Both the position numbers and the translations under genes were made by a program. Below the pieces are notes generated by a model that saw nothing but the letters and a program-made list of their open reading frames with translations, was not told the DNA's origin and did no database searches. DNA of 64,000 nucleotides from Nilaparvata lugens (lineage: Eukaryota > Arthropoda > Insecta > Hemiptera > Delphacidae), in NCBI RefSeq assembly GCF_014356525.2, contig NC_052507.1, positions 3,398,509 to 3,462,508 of the forward strand. The letters run 5' to 3'. Positions 11,887 to 21,757 of this stretch are shown piece after piece. Position 1 is the first letter of the stretch; each line of letters starts with the position of its first letter.

Positions 11887-12003
11887 ATGAGTGGTAAGCA
11901 CTGGGCTGGAAGGGTGGTGGCTGCAGTACAAATTTTGAGTTGGAGTGCCGTCAGCTGTCTACTTCTCAACAAGGGACTCACCAATATAAACAATGCTACC
12001 AAG
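11887..12003 (+). CDS. Small membrane protein with PPSY motif, exon 1
   Basis: First coding exon of an unrecognised gene. The ATG at 11887 follows a good splice acceptor (TTGTTTTACAG, ending 11870), so the transcript probably has an upstream non-coding exon that I cannot identify. The exon gives 39 residues, including a hydrophobic stretch around 'VVAAVQILSWSAVSC' (residues 10-27), and ends in frame at a GTTAGT donor (12004). It joins in phase 0 to exon 2 at 16490. The frame stays open upstream of the ATG to 11836, so an earlier start is possible if the exon is longer. I do not recognise the family. The gene model is inferred from splice signals and continuous hydrophobic coding sequence. Confidence 0.65.
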
Positions 12004-12099
12004 GTTAGTTCGCCTCATTCATCAAAATCAATTTTCATCCTTGTAAGATCAACACCCAGATTTCACAAAGGTCAGTTAGCTTTTGATCCCGATTAAATT

Positions 12100-12190
12100 C
12101 CAGAAGGTTGCTTCTCTGACTCTGATTGGCTCTAGAGGAATCTAATCATGTTAAAATTCAACAGTCTTTTGTGCAACTGTGCACAAAATT
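12100..12190. mobile_element. Decayed foldback MITE fragment
   Basis: 'CTGACTCTGATTGGCTCTAG' and 'TTTTGTGCAACTGTGCAC' are degenerate forms of one arm of the GCCGGTTGCACAA foldback family. Confidence 0.35.
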
Positions 12191-12396
12191 AAATATTCCA
12201 GAAGATTGAGCGGGTTAATGATTTATCACAGCCACCTCTATCATGGAGTTCAACAGTAGAGTACAAAATTCGTTTATGGAATCTATAAAGAAAAATGTTC
12301 ATCTATTTCACTTTCCATAGCGAACTATTTGATAAACTATCAGTTCTTAAACTATTTTGACGACACCGCAGTCTAATTTTTTGCGTAATAGCATAA

Positions 12397-12600
12397 GGAG
12401 AAGATAGCGATATCCCATGGTATAGGTTATTTATGTTCCAAACTTCTAACTGATTTTTCGTTATCAAGCTGATTACTGCCGGCGACCTCTGTCTATTTTA
12501 TTACTGTTTTGTTGAGGTGGGAGTGTAAGAGCGGCATAGTGTGAGAGACATAGAGTGTCACTACTTAGCTTCACGAAAAGGAACCACGTGGGGGAACGAA
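12397..12600 (+). mobile_element. Partial copy of the CATAGAGAAAC MITE family
   Basis: Internal sequence with 'ATATCCCATGGTATAGG' and 'GAGAGACATAGAGTGTCAC' matches the MITE at 19599-19873, but the terminal CATAGAGAAACAATAGC is mutated or missing. Confidence 0.55.
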
Positions 12601-13324
12601 AAGGAAGAAGAAGAAGAAGAAGGGGGAGAAGGACAAGAAGAAGAAGAAGAAGAGGAAAAGGGAGAAGAAGAAGAAGGAGAAAAGAATTTATCAGAATCTC
12701 TAATGGAGGATTAGGAAGGAAGAGAAGGAGGAGCAGAATAAGAAGCAGGAGAAGAAGTAGGAGAAGAGGAAAAAGAAGAAGAAGAAGAAGGAGGAAAAGG
12801 AGAAGAAGAAGGAGAAAAAGACGATGACGAAGAAGAGGTTAATGATTGGTGAATGAATGGTTGAGGTTAATGAAGGTGCAGAAGAAGAAGAAGAAGAATG
12901 AGAGGAAGAAGGAGAGGAAGAAGGAGAAGAAGACGAAGAAGAAGGAGAAGGGGGAGAAGGACAAGAAGAAGAAGAAGAGGAAAAGGGAGGAGAAGAAGAA
13001 GAAGGAGAAGAGAAATTTTCAGAATCTCCAATAGAGGATTAGGAAGGAGGAGAAGGAGGAGCAGAATAAGAAGCAGCTGAAGAAGTAGGAGAAGAGGAAG
13101 AAGAAGAAGAAGAAGAAGAAGGAGGAGGAGGAAAAGGAGAAGAAGAAGGAGAAAAAGACGATGACGAAGAAGAGGTTAATGATTATACAGGTGCAGAAGA
13201 AGTAGAAGAAGAAGGAGAGGAAGAAGGAGAGGAAGAAGGAGAGGAAGAAGGAGAAGGAGAGGAAGAAGAAGAAGAAGAAGAAGAAGAAGAAGAAGAAGAA
13301 GAAGAAGAAGAAGAAGGAAGAAAA

Positions 13325-13355
<31 letters not shown>

Positions 13356-13441
13356 AAGAAGAAGAAGAAGAAGAAAGAAGAAGAAGAAGAAAGAAGAAGA
13401 AGAAGAAGAAGAAGAAGAAGAAGAAGAAGAAGAAGAAGAAA
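12600..13441. repeat. GAA-rich purine tract 2, in intron 1 of the PPSY gene
   Basis: GAA/GAG triplets with the same non-repeat islands as the tract at 7110-7862 ('GAAGAGGTTAATGATT' near 12831 and 13169). The right end (13260-13441) is nearly pure GAA. It lies on the sense strand within intron 1 of the plus-strand gene. The charged ORFs here are artefacts. Confidence 0.9.
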
Positions 13442-13739
13442 TCAATAATAGAATCTATAAGGACGGAAAAATAAACATTATGTTAATAACTTTGGTGTAA
13501 ACGCAGCTTAAGTCTGTCCTCTTATCTCTTCCACTTTCCAAGACTCTTTAGAGATTCAACCAGCCTCTCAAAGTTAAGCCTCTAAACTTAATGGAGGCCT
13601 GCGCACGATTTCATCAATAATAGAGAACTCTCTTTAATAATATAGAGCTTCGTGTCTTATAGGAATTATGTGGTAGTTGCCCTCCCTCTCTTGACAATCT
13701 ACCACTTTATGCATTATCCAGCATTCTGGTTTACGGAGG

Positions 13740-14876
13740 GACGCGACAGTCGAGGACTGTTTTAGAAAAGTCCTCTTTTGTCGGTGTCCTCGACTGACGG
13801 GCAACCCACTTTCAAATTCGAGAAGATAAACCCGTAAACGGGTCGTTGTCAAACGAGGACACCGACAGAAGAGGACTCTTCTGAAACTACAGAAGCGACA
13901 GTCCTCGACTGGAGGGCAACCCACTTTCAAATTCGAGAAGATAAACCCGTAAACGGGTCGTTGTCAAACGAGGACACCGACAGAAGAGGACTCTTCTGAA
14001 ACTACAGAAGCGACAGTCCTCGACTGGAGGGCAACCCACTTTCAAATTCGAAAAGATAAACCCGTAAACGGGTCGTTGTCAGTCGAGGACTGTCGCTTCT
14101 GTAGTTTCAGGAGAGTTCTTCCTGTCGGTGTTCACGTTTGTCATCGATCCGTTTACGGGTTTATCTTCTCGAATTTGAAAGCGGTTGCCCGTCAGTCGAG
14201 GACTGTCGCTTCTGTAGTTTCAGGAGAGTTCTCTCCTGTCGGTGTTCTCGTTTGTCATCGATCCGTTTACGGGTTTATCTTCTCGAATTTGAAAGCGGGT
14301 TGCCCGTCAGTCGAGGACTGTCGCTTCTGTACTTTCAGAAGAGACCTCTTCTGTCGGTGTCCTCCTTTGACATCGATCCGTTTACGGGTTTATCTTCTCG
14401 AATTTCAAAGTGGGTTGCCCGTCAGTCGAGGACTGTCGCTTCTGTAGTTTCAGGAGAGTTCTCTCCTGTCGGTGTTCTCGTTTGTCATCGATCCGTTTAC
14501 GGGTTTATCTTCTCGAATTTGAAAGCGGGTTGCCCGTCAGTCGAGGACTGTCGCTTCTGTAGTTTCAGGAGAGTTCTCTCCTGTCGGTGTTCTCGTTTGT
14601 CATCGATCCGTTTACGGGTTTATCTTCTCGAATTTGAAAGCGGGTTGCCCGTCAGTCGAGGACTGTCGCTTCTGTACTTTCAGAAGAGACCTCTTCTGTC
14701 GGTGTCCTCCTTTGACATCGATCCGTTTACGGGTTTATCTTCTCGAATTTCAAAGTGGGTTGCCCGTCAGTCGAGGACTGTCGCTTCTGTACTTTCAGAA
14801 GAGACCTCTTCTGTCGGTGTCCTACTTTGACATCGATCCGTTTACGGGTTTATCTTCTCGAATTTGAAAGCGGGTT
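13740..14876. repeat. 115-bp satellite in head-to-head inverted tandem array
   Basis: Seven plus-oriented units start at 14082, 14195, 14310, 14425, 14540, 14655 and 14770 (period 115, first 113). About three reverse-complement units precede them (13740-14081), meeting at 14081/14082. Each unit has 'GTCGAGGACTGTCGCTTCTG', then 'TTTACGGGTTTATCTTCTCG'. Two subtypes, A (GTAGTTTCAGGAGAG) and B (GTACTTTCAGAAGAG), follow the order A A B A A B B, suggesting a 345-bp higher-order unit. No plus-strand frame of the unit has a stop, so long ORFs arise automatically. Confidence 0.95.
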
Positions 14877-15013
14877 ATTGGATAATGGAGGCAGATAGTT
14901 ACTTTATTTAGTAAAAAACCAATTATTTATTCACCATGAAATTATAAATCATGTAGACAGAATTGAATGGAGTTATACATGTAAACAAGTTTTTCTCATG
15001 TCAGAGACTATAT

Positions 15014-15165
15014 GGCCCGGTTGCTCAACAGCCGGTTAAATTTCAACCGTGATTAATTTCACGAGAACCAATCAGAGAAGGCGTTTTTGTAAAGACGGCT
15101 CCTCTGATTGGTTCTCGTGGAATTAATCACGGTTAAAATTTAACGGCTGTTGTATAGCCGGCACT
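15014..15165. mobile_element. Foldback MITE 'GCCGGTTGCACAA' family
   Basis: About 150 bp, palindromic over nearly its whole length, from 'GCCCGGTTGCTCAACAGCCG' to 'CGGCTGTTGTATAGCCGGC'. It has internal CCAATCAGAG/CTCTGATTGG arms and a short loop near 15085. Confidence 0.9.
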
Positions 15166-15368
15166 AGTGTTGTTCGACTACACTATTTTTCTGAAGTCTA
15201 TAACCATAATAATAAATTATATTAAATACTGTGTATTAATAAAATCTGTGTGTCTCAGGCCAAAAATCATCCGGATCATTTTCCTCTCCTCCTTCAAAAG
15301 AACATCCAAATCTGTTTTACGAGCGAGTGAAACTCGCTTCACTCGTTCTACTTTCCTTTATTATATTA

Positions 15369-16030
15369 CTAGCAGGTAACCCATGCTCCCCAAGGGTCTA
15401 ATTGAAAACTTGACAATCTGAAAACTTGACCTACTGAAATCTTGAAGAGTTCAAAACAGGCCTATACTCTCCTCGGTGAATTAAGAATCTATATCCGAAT
15501 TTTCAAGATAATCAGTCCAGTATTTTAGACGTGATGTTGCGTCATTCATGAATTTCCTATCCCGTACGTGTATAAGCCAATTCGTTTCTTTATTATGTTA
15601 TAGACCAACAGGTAACCCGTGCTCCGTATGGGTCTAATTAAAAACTTGACCTACTAAAAATCTTGAAAAATCTAAAATAGACCTATAACCATCCTTGGTA
15701 AATTGAGAATCTATATGAGAAATTTAAAGTTGATCAGTCCAGTAGTTCAGACGTGATGATGCGTCATTCGTGAATTCCCCATCCCGTACGTGTATAAGCC
15801 AATTCTTTCCTCTATTATAATTATTATAGACTATCAGGTAACCCGTGGTCCACAAGGGTCCATTTAAAAACTTGACCTACTGAAATCTTGAAAAATCAAA
15901 AATAGGCCTATAACCATCCTTGGTAAATTAAGAATATATATGAGAAATTCCCAAGATAATCAGTCCAGTAGTTCAGACGTGATGATGCGTCATTCAATAA
16001 TTTCCTATCCCATACGTGTATAAGCCAGTT
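15369..16030 (+). repeat. Three head-to-tail copies of a non-LTR-like 3' module
   Basis: Three roughly 225-240-bp units start near 15369, 15608 and 15836 with 'CAGGTAACCCGTGCTCC' and end with 'CCCGTACGTGTATAAGCCA'. Single or reversed copies are at 26937-27118, 27870-28170 and 49936-50330. The pattern suggests tandem 3' ends of a non-LTR element or SINE. No ORF. Confidence 0.7.
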
Positions 16031-16489
16031 GCTTTGGCCTGTGATATGTCTATGGCCTGTAACATCTTATCAGTTTTGATACATAAGCTGCCAGCATTTG
16101 TATCAAAAGTCCTGTATCGAAACATGAGCTTCCTGTATCAAAACATAGTGCTACACATTGCTACCAGCGTATCAATCTCTCTATGAGCTTCCTTTATACA
16201 AACACATTTACAACAATCGTATGCCGAATGAAATTTCATGTCCCATGAATGAGACTTGAACAGTTGGAAAAAACTAATTTTGGAAAATTAGAAGGAAAAT
16301 TGAAATTTGGGCTTCGAGGTGCACGGGATTGATATTTTTAGAATCTATGTGCAAGATTTGAAGATCTAAATCATTCCCGTTTTCCCAGTATGCAATCCAC
16401 ACGTTGACATGTTTTGATGCAAACAAACACAACCCTACTCTCTCTTATGATATAAATAGATTGATTCCTGTTGAAATTTTCCCTTTCAG
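16031..16489. other. Intronic sequence of the PPSY gene
   Basis: Repetitive 'ATCAAAACAT' and 'GAGCTTCCT' motifs near 16110-16200. No coding signal before the exon-2 acceptor at 16489. Confidence 0.4.
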
Positions 16490-16630
16490 GTAGCAGAGCA
16501 AGGTAAAGAACCTCGAGGCATGACATCTGGCGTGGTGATGGTAGCCACAGCAAGCTTCATGCTACTAGTCAGTCCCACAATACTCATCATCAAGTTCATT
16601 GAAGCCAGGCGGAGGAGGAAAAGATTACAG
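16490..16630 (+). CDS. Small membrane protein with PPSY motif, exon 2
   Basis: The exon is bounded by a strong polypyrimidine acceptor (TTTTCCCTTTCAG) and a GTATGA donor. It is 141 nt, 47 codons, phase 0 at both ends. It encodes a second hydrophobic segment, around 'VVMVATASFMLLVSPTILII', directly followed by a basic stop-transfer-like cluster ARRRRKR. This suggests two membrane-spanning segments with a cytoplasmic tail, if the positive-inside rule holds. It matches exon 1 (ends 12003) and exon 3 (starts 22827) in phase. Additional small exons in the long introns cannot be excluded. Confidence 0.75.
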
Positions 16631-16869
16631 GTATGAAACTATTCAATAATTCAATATTATGAAGAACGTTAATTGTTCATCCATTGATCATACTACAATA
16701 GAATAGCTTCTTGAAGAAACCTCTATTCAAGACGCTAGGAAGAAAATCACTTCTCAAAAGATCATAATGAGCAATAAGGAAATCTTTGGAAACTGATTTG
16801 AAACGCTTCTTTCTTGTTTATGAAGATGAGAGTATTCCAGGTGTAGTATAGTATATATACTTAAGAATG

Positions 16870-17060
16870 AGTTGAAAATTGAAAGGTAACTTACCGTTTA
16901 GTCATGCATCAGATGTAGAACTCTTATAAGCTTGTAAGTGAGGTCATACTTAAGAAAGATTTGAAACTTGAAAGGTAACTTACCGTTTAGTCATGCATCA
17001 GATGTAACTTATGGACAAGTAACTCATGGATGTAACTTATGTAACTTATTTGGTTGTAAG
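16870..17060 (+). repeat. 89-bp tandem duplication
   Basis: 'GGTAACTTACCGTTTAGTCA' occurs at 16885 and 16974, 89 bp apart, with the flanking sequence also repeated. A further partial unit ('TTGTAAGTGAGGTCAT') follows at 17044. It lies in intron 2 of the PPSY gene. Confidence 0.75.
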
Positions 17061-17165
17061 TGAGGTCATTAGACACCCGTCCACGATTGGGAATTTGCCG
17101 ATTGTGCCCTGCGGTCACAATGTGTTTGGCCACTCACATATTGAACGTATCAAAGTGAACGTCCG

Positions 17166-17188
17166 TGACGTCATCACGAGTGACGTCA
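17166..17188. promoter_or_regulatory. Paired consensus CRE sites (TGACGTCA)
   Basis: Two perfect TGACGTCA octamers at 17166-17173 and 17181-17188, 15 bp start to start, in a locally CpG-richer stretch. This is the consensus CREB/ATF binding site. The location inside intron 2 suggests a possible enhancer or internal promoter, or inheritance from a repeat. Function is not shown by sequence alone. Confidence 0.4.
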
Positions 17189-17314
17189 TTTCGCTCTCAC
17201 TAGCAGCCGACATTACGTTCCCCGACGGAGCGAAATTAAAATTCACTCCCGTATCCTTAGGAAGCTTCAAGCAAAACACTACTGTATTTATCTATTTATT
17301 AGGTTAGCACAAAC

Positions 17315-17625
17315 AATACAATGATCGGAGAAGAAAAAAACAGGCTATTGCCCAAAACTTTTCCAATTTCCTAATTTAGTTACAAATTGTCCAAGTATTA
17401 TACATAGGTTATGTCCATTTCAATTTTCTACACCAAATCACAATCTGAGAATATAGATTAGAGTAAAACAAACAATTATTTCAAATTTGGATAGATTAAT
17501 AGTGAAATTTTCGTAAAAACATGAAACAAACTTTAAATTTATTTATTCACATTGTGTACAAATAATACCTAACATGAGGAAAGGCACAACAGGCTCATGC
17601 CCAAAACTGTCCCATTCAGTGATAT
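17315..17625 (-). repeat. LINE-like 3' tails, reverse orientation
   Basis: Two tail-like modules on the minus strand: 'GAAGAAAAAAACAGGCTATTG' is split across 17331-17351, and 'GCACAACAGGCTCATGCCC' lies near 17584. Each has the 'CAGTTTTGGGC' signature and A-rich end typical of the LINE tails in this window. Confidence 0.45.
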
Positions 17626-18479
17626 AGTCATTAGTCAATCAAAACATACGTCGAGTTGTAAGTTGCGGACCAGAGTGTTAGGCTTTGGAATAAATTTTGA
17701 AAATATATTATATATGCTGCTAAACTCATCCGAATGGGGGCATAAAGAGATCTATTGTTGAATATTGACTTGGGTTGACAGTTATTGTTTCCCATTCCAC
17801 CGGCGTTGAAGTTAGATTCTAGGCCTAAGCTGCGACGTTGCAATATCGTAGGCCAGAGGGCCTTGTATTAGAAGTGGCTATACAATAATCAATATGACAA
17901 CACTGAGTCGTCTGTGTTTTCACATTGAATGTTCTCAATTACAGTGAAAATGATGCATTAAAATTTCACAACACCGCACTTGTTCCCTCATACAAAATGG
18001 CGTCTGTGTGACTCCTTATTTGTGAACGACCAATGAGAGTGAAGAGGTGTTTACTACGAAGGTGTTGGTCGCTTGTGATTGGTTGAAGATTTGGAGTTGT
18101 TTGAGAGATGGAGGAGGGATTTGTTAGACGTAGTTTCGTATTTGTTCGTTAGAATGCAGCAGTCTATAGGTTATTTTTTAGACTACGGTAATAAGATTGA
18201 AGGGGTTTCAATAAGAAGCTTGTGATTGCTTGAAGATTTCGAGCTATTTGATATTTCACATAGTTCAAAATAAACCTGAGCTGAAATTTTATGAAAGTTT
18301 AATTTGGTAGGTTGCTATCAGGTATACCTACAACGCAGACGTTGTCTCGAAAGCTTCTCTGTTTTTCTATCACTCTGATACATCCATTTAATGAATCCAC
18401 CAATGCTTCTTACTAGTTTGTTCATATATCCTCGTATAGATGGACCTTACAGCTCATCTTATACTTTTAAACAATCAAT
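17626..18479. other. Intronic sequence with dispersed repeat block
   Basis: A block containing 'GCAATATCGTAGGCCAGAG' (near 17838) recurs near 20645. CCAAT-containing sequence lies at 18030-18090. No coding exon is recognised. Confidence 0.4.
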
Positions 18480-18800
18480 TTCTAGATGTTTAGATGTTTA
18501 AATATATATCTGTATGTGACCGGATCTCAAAAACGGCTCTAACGATTCTCACGAAATTTGGAACAAAGTAGGTTTATGATATGAAAATCCGATTGCACTA
18601 GGTCTTAACGCTGGGATAACTAGCTGAAGGACATGAAAAGGATAAATACGTCCTTGGAAAAACAGCTGAAAATGGAAGAGAGTGTGGGATCATCCAGCTG
18701 ATCACAAAAGAAGAAAATTTCAGCAATAAGAACTTATTTTCGTTTATTTTTCTTTTTTTAGAAAACATGTTTACTTCAGAAAGTCCAAAATAGCACCTAG
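18480..18800 (-). repeat. Non-LTR-like fragment, reverse copy of 4740-4960
   Basis: 'CGGCTCTAACGATTCTCACG' is the complement of the block near 4920-4940. The following sequence matches in reverse to about 18700. Confidence 0.5.
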
Positions 18801-19489
18801 ATGCTGTTAGTGTAGAATAGTACATAGTATATTAACAAATATTGTAGCAAACATAGTAAATCGAATTCATAGTATATCTATTTGTAATTGATGATGTGTT
18901 TGTTTTTTGAAGTGCAAATAAATATTGTTATTTTGATGAGTGATATAGTAGCTTAACCTAGATTTTGATTTGGACTGTAGTATAAATTCGAAAAGGGGCA
19001 GTTTTGGGCATAAGCATGTTGTGCCTCCTCATATGACTGTAAAAATAATTGTACGACTGAGAAAATGAATAATTAAATATAACTATAAATTCAATCTTTC
19101 TTTACAAATTTTCTATGCTTTTAAACTCCAGAGCAAAGCTCGGTCCCCCGATATTATATTATTATAACAGTCATGTATTGACGATGCATCTGTCATAACT
19201 TCCTCATCAAATAAATAGTCAGTATTCTTTACAGATAACACCGACGCTTCTCATTTAAACAATGCAGTCAGTTTGAAGTGAACCTCGCTATAATGACCGT
19301 CACGTTTCTATTTCATTTCCTGTATAAGACTCATAATAGAGTTTCCATTTGTTGAGGCGTCATTTAACTTTGACTTCCATTTTTGACCATGCAGTTGACT
19401 CCCGCGATCAGAATATTGATTATTAGTAACTGAAAGTCAGTAACCTTTACACCAAAACATAATTGAAATCATGTTTCATCTTGAATAGA

Positions 19490-20350
19490 ATAGAATAGAT
19501 TTTTATTCATTTAAGTATGACATCCATACAATCGGAAACGTCACATAAAATTACAATAGTTATACATCTAACAGACCACAAAGTACATTCAATAATACCA
19601 TAGAGAAACAATAGCGTAAGTAGATATCCCATGGTATAGGGCGTTTATGTCGCAACTTTTACTGTTATCTCAAGCCGATTACTGTTGATTATTGTCGATT
19701 TTTACTATTTTGTTGGGGTGAGAGTGTATGAACGGCACAATATGAGAGACTACCAGTGTCACACAGCTTCACGGGAAAGAACTACGTGGACTATCGGCTT
19801 GAGATAACAGTAAAAGTTGCGACATGAACGCCCTATACCATGGGATATCTACTGATGCTATTGTTTCTCTATGATAATACTGACATAATAGGCAATTTGA
19901 AAATTCAACACATGAAAGCTTATATTTCAGTTAAGTTGTATAAAATTTATCCTAAATACATTAAAATTCAATAAAACGTAGCTACCAATGGATTATTACT
20001 CATGTTTAAGAGTTCAGTCAAAGAGTAAAGCGGATTCTCTGTCAAAAGTGTTTTCATTTTAAGTTTAAACTGAGCAACAGAAATTTCTCTCACAGAAAAC
20101 GGAAGTTTATTGAATATTTTTACTGAAATTACTCTCGAACTGATCTGAGTTCTTCTCAGCCTGGCACTTCCTTAAGGTACTTCGATATAGGTAACTTACT
20201 GATTATCTCTTTATTTTTAGTATAGCGTTGCCTTAATATTTCGAGAAGAATCAAATCAATATAAATTACACTCTTGCTCTGGCAAGAAGTTGTGGGAGTA
20301 CAAGTTTCAAGATTCTATCGTATGATCAATTTACTGCACTAGTTAAAATG
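19490..20350 (-). pseudogene. LINE ORF2 C-terminal remnant, split by a MITE
   Basis: On the minus strand, about 20000-20130 translates to a typical non-LTR C-terminus including 'IFNKLPFSVREIS' and a following 'FKLKMKTLL'. This is comparable to the C-terminal region of the LINE at 39079-39267. Upstream sequence is broken by stops. The 3' UTR runs toward 19490 and is interrupted by the MITE at 19599-19873. A pseudogene fragment of Jockey-like type. Confidence 0.65.
19599..19873. mobile_element. MITE with CATAGAGAAACAATAGC termini and 7-bp TSD
   Basis: A 275-bp element with about 80-bp terminal inverted repeats ('CATAGAGAAACAATAGC' at the left, its complement at the right). It is flanked by the exact 7-bp direct repeat ATAATAC (19592-19598 and 19874-19880). 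It is inserted in a LINE 3' region. A second copy at 41495-41841 also has a perfect 7-bp duplication. A 7-bp TSD points to a P- or Dada-like superfamily rather than hAT (8) or Tc1/mariner (2). Confidence 0.85.
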
Positions 20351-20830
20351 TCGGCTATTCAGAAGTCCAATCATTGATGACCTTACAAAAATTCAAAAAA
20401 AATCGTATAAATATTGATATAACACTGAATTGATTGATGTCTAATATTAATTGAATGAGTACCATCAAAGCCACCTCTATGACTCATTAACTTGGCAAAA
20501 ATGTTGTCATAATACTATGATACAAATCATGTAGCTAAGGTGAACGTTATATTTTCGAGCTCAAAATTTAAGTGTTTTTATTCTTTATTTTGTGACATGA
20601 TTGTATATCATGTATTAGATTCTAAGCCTACACTGCGATGTTGCAATATCGTAGGCAGGGGCCTTGTATTAGAAGTGGCTATGAATGATTATTGTCATAT
20701 AAGGGCTTGCACTCTGAAGTCTCTATCTCACAAAATGTAGCAACGCCGTTATTTGGTCAGCTGAATACTCAAGTCTCAACTTTTACTATTCTGACAAAAT
20801 ATGGGATTTGTTTCATGGAATATTCAAAGT
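20351..20830. other. Intronic sequence with one dispersed repeat
   Basis: A copy of the block containing 'GCAATATCGTAGGC' lies at about 20615-20690. No coding signal seen. Confidence 0.4.
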
Positions 20831-20995
20831 ATAGATCTATATATATAAAAGCGAAATGGCACTCACTCACTCACTCACTTACTCACTCACTCACTCGCAT
20901 AACTAAAAATCTACCGGACCAAAAACGTTCAAATTTGGTAGGTATGTTCAGTTGGCCCTTTAGAGGCGCACTAAGAAATCTTTTGGCAATATTTT
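20831..20995 (-). repeat. Fragment of the GC-hairpin-headed repeat, reverse
   Basis: Reverse complement of 9335-9485: TATATATATAAAAGCG, a CACT microsatellite (20862-20898), then 'GGCCCTTTAGAGGCGCAC'. Confidence 0.8.
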
Positions 20996-21290
20996 AACTC
21001 CAAGGGTTGTTTTTAAGGGTTTAAAGTTCGTCTTTTAGCATGTATATTCTTCTTCTCCCAATCTCTTAATTATAATTGAAATTTCCATATCATATGTTAC
21101 TATAGAACTATAATCTAGATAGAGTACCTCTTCGAAACAGTTGTTAACTGGCAACTAAATTAATAATTTTGTCAGGTTGGCATTAAGTTGAGTTGACTTT
21201 GTTAGGTTGGCACCAAGTTGAAGATTTAATGCATTTATCGCGGAAAAATTGATTGGGCACTGCTACTTCAATCCTGGGATATTATATTTC

Positions 21291-21511
21291 TAGCCGCCAG
21301 GCTCGCTTCGCTCGCCGTATCCGTTTAGCCAGACGTTTAGTCTGGACCCCCGACTGGATTGTCCTAACATATGATAAAAATGCTCAAATGAAAAATGCAG
21401 GCGAGCGAAGCGAGCCTGCTGATCTCATTATTGGACGATCCAGTCGGGGGTCCAGGGGGCGAAGCCCCCTGGCTAGACGGATACGGCGAGCGAAGCGAGC
21501 CTGACGGCTGG
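21291..21511. mobile_element. Palindromic GC-rich foldback element
   Basis: An almost complete inverted repeat of about 220 bp. The left arm 'GCCAGGCTCGCTTCGCTCGC' mirrors the right arm 'GCGAGCGAAGCGAGCCTG', with an internal 'CCCCCGACTGGAT' / 'ATCCAGTCGGGGG' pairing. It is related to the head of the repeat at 8450 and to 25040-25150. Confidence 0.9.
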
Positions 21512-21757
21512 TCAAGTATGAAATTATATTGAAATCTGTTTTTCAAGTTATGTTTAATCTAATAGAAATTATGAGGACGAAAAAAATCGTTGTGTGTGTA
21601 ACTGGCTTAACTAGACGTGGGCCTACTTCGCCGTTCCAATCACCTTTGGACTATTTTCGTGCAGTTGACTATGGATCTAGCTATCTGTGTGGGAACCATT
21701 CTCTTGTACCTCAATTATTTCGAGTTTTCTCAAAACTAGGTCAGAAATCTATCTTGA

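Noticed and set aside
14076..14867. ORFs of up to 230 codons in the 115-bp array
   Set aside because: The unit lacks stops in every plus-strand frame, so all three frames are open. The translation is just the repeat read in cycling frames.
13740..14876. CRISPR-like regular array
   Set aside because: Units are contiguous 115-bp repeats without unique spacers, in eukaryotic DNA. The same holds for the 93-bp array at 27124-27797.
17026..17307. 93-codon ORF as a gene
   Set aside because: No recognisable domain, starts within a tandem-duplicated segment and ends near a LINE-like tail; no splice signals tie it to the PPSY gene.
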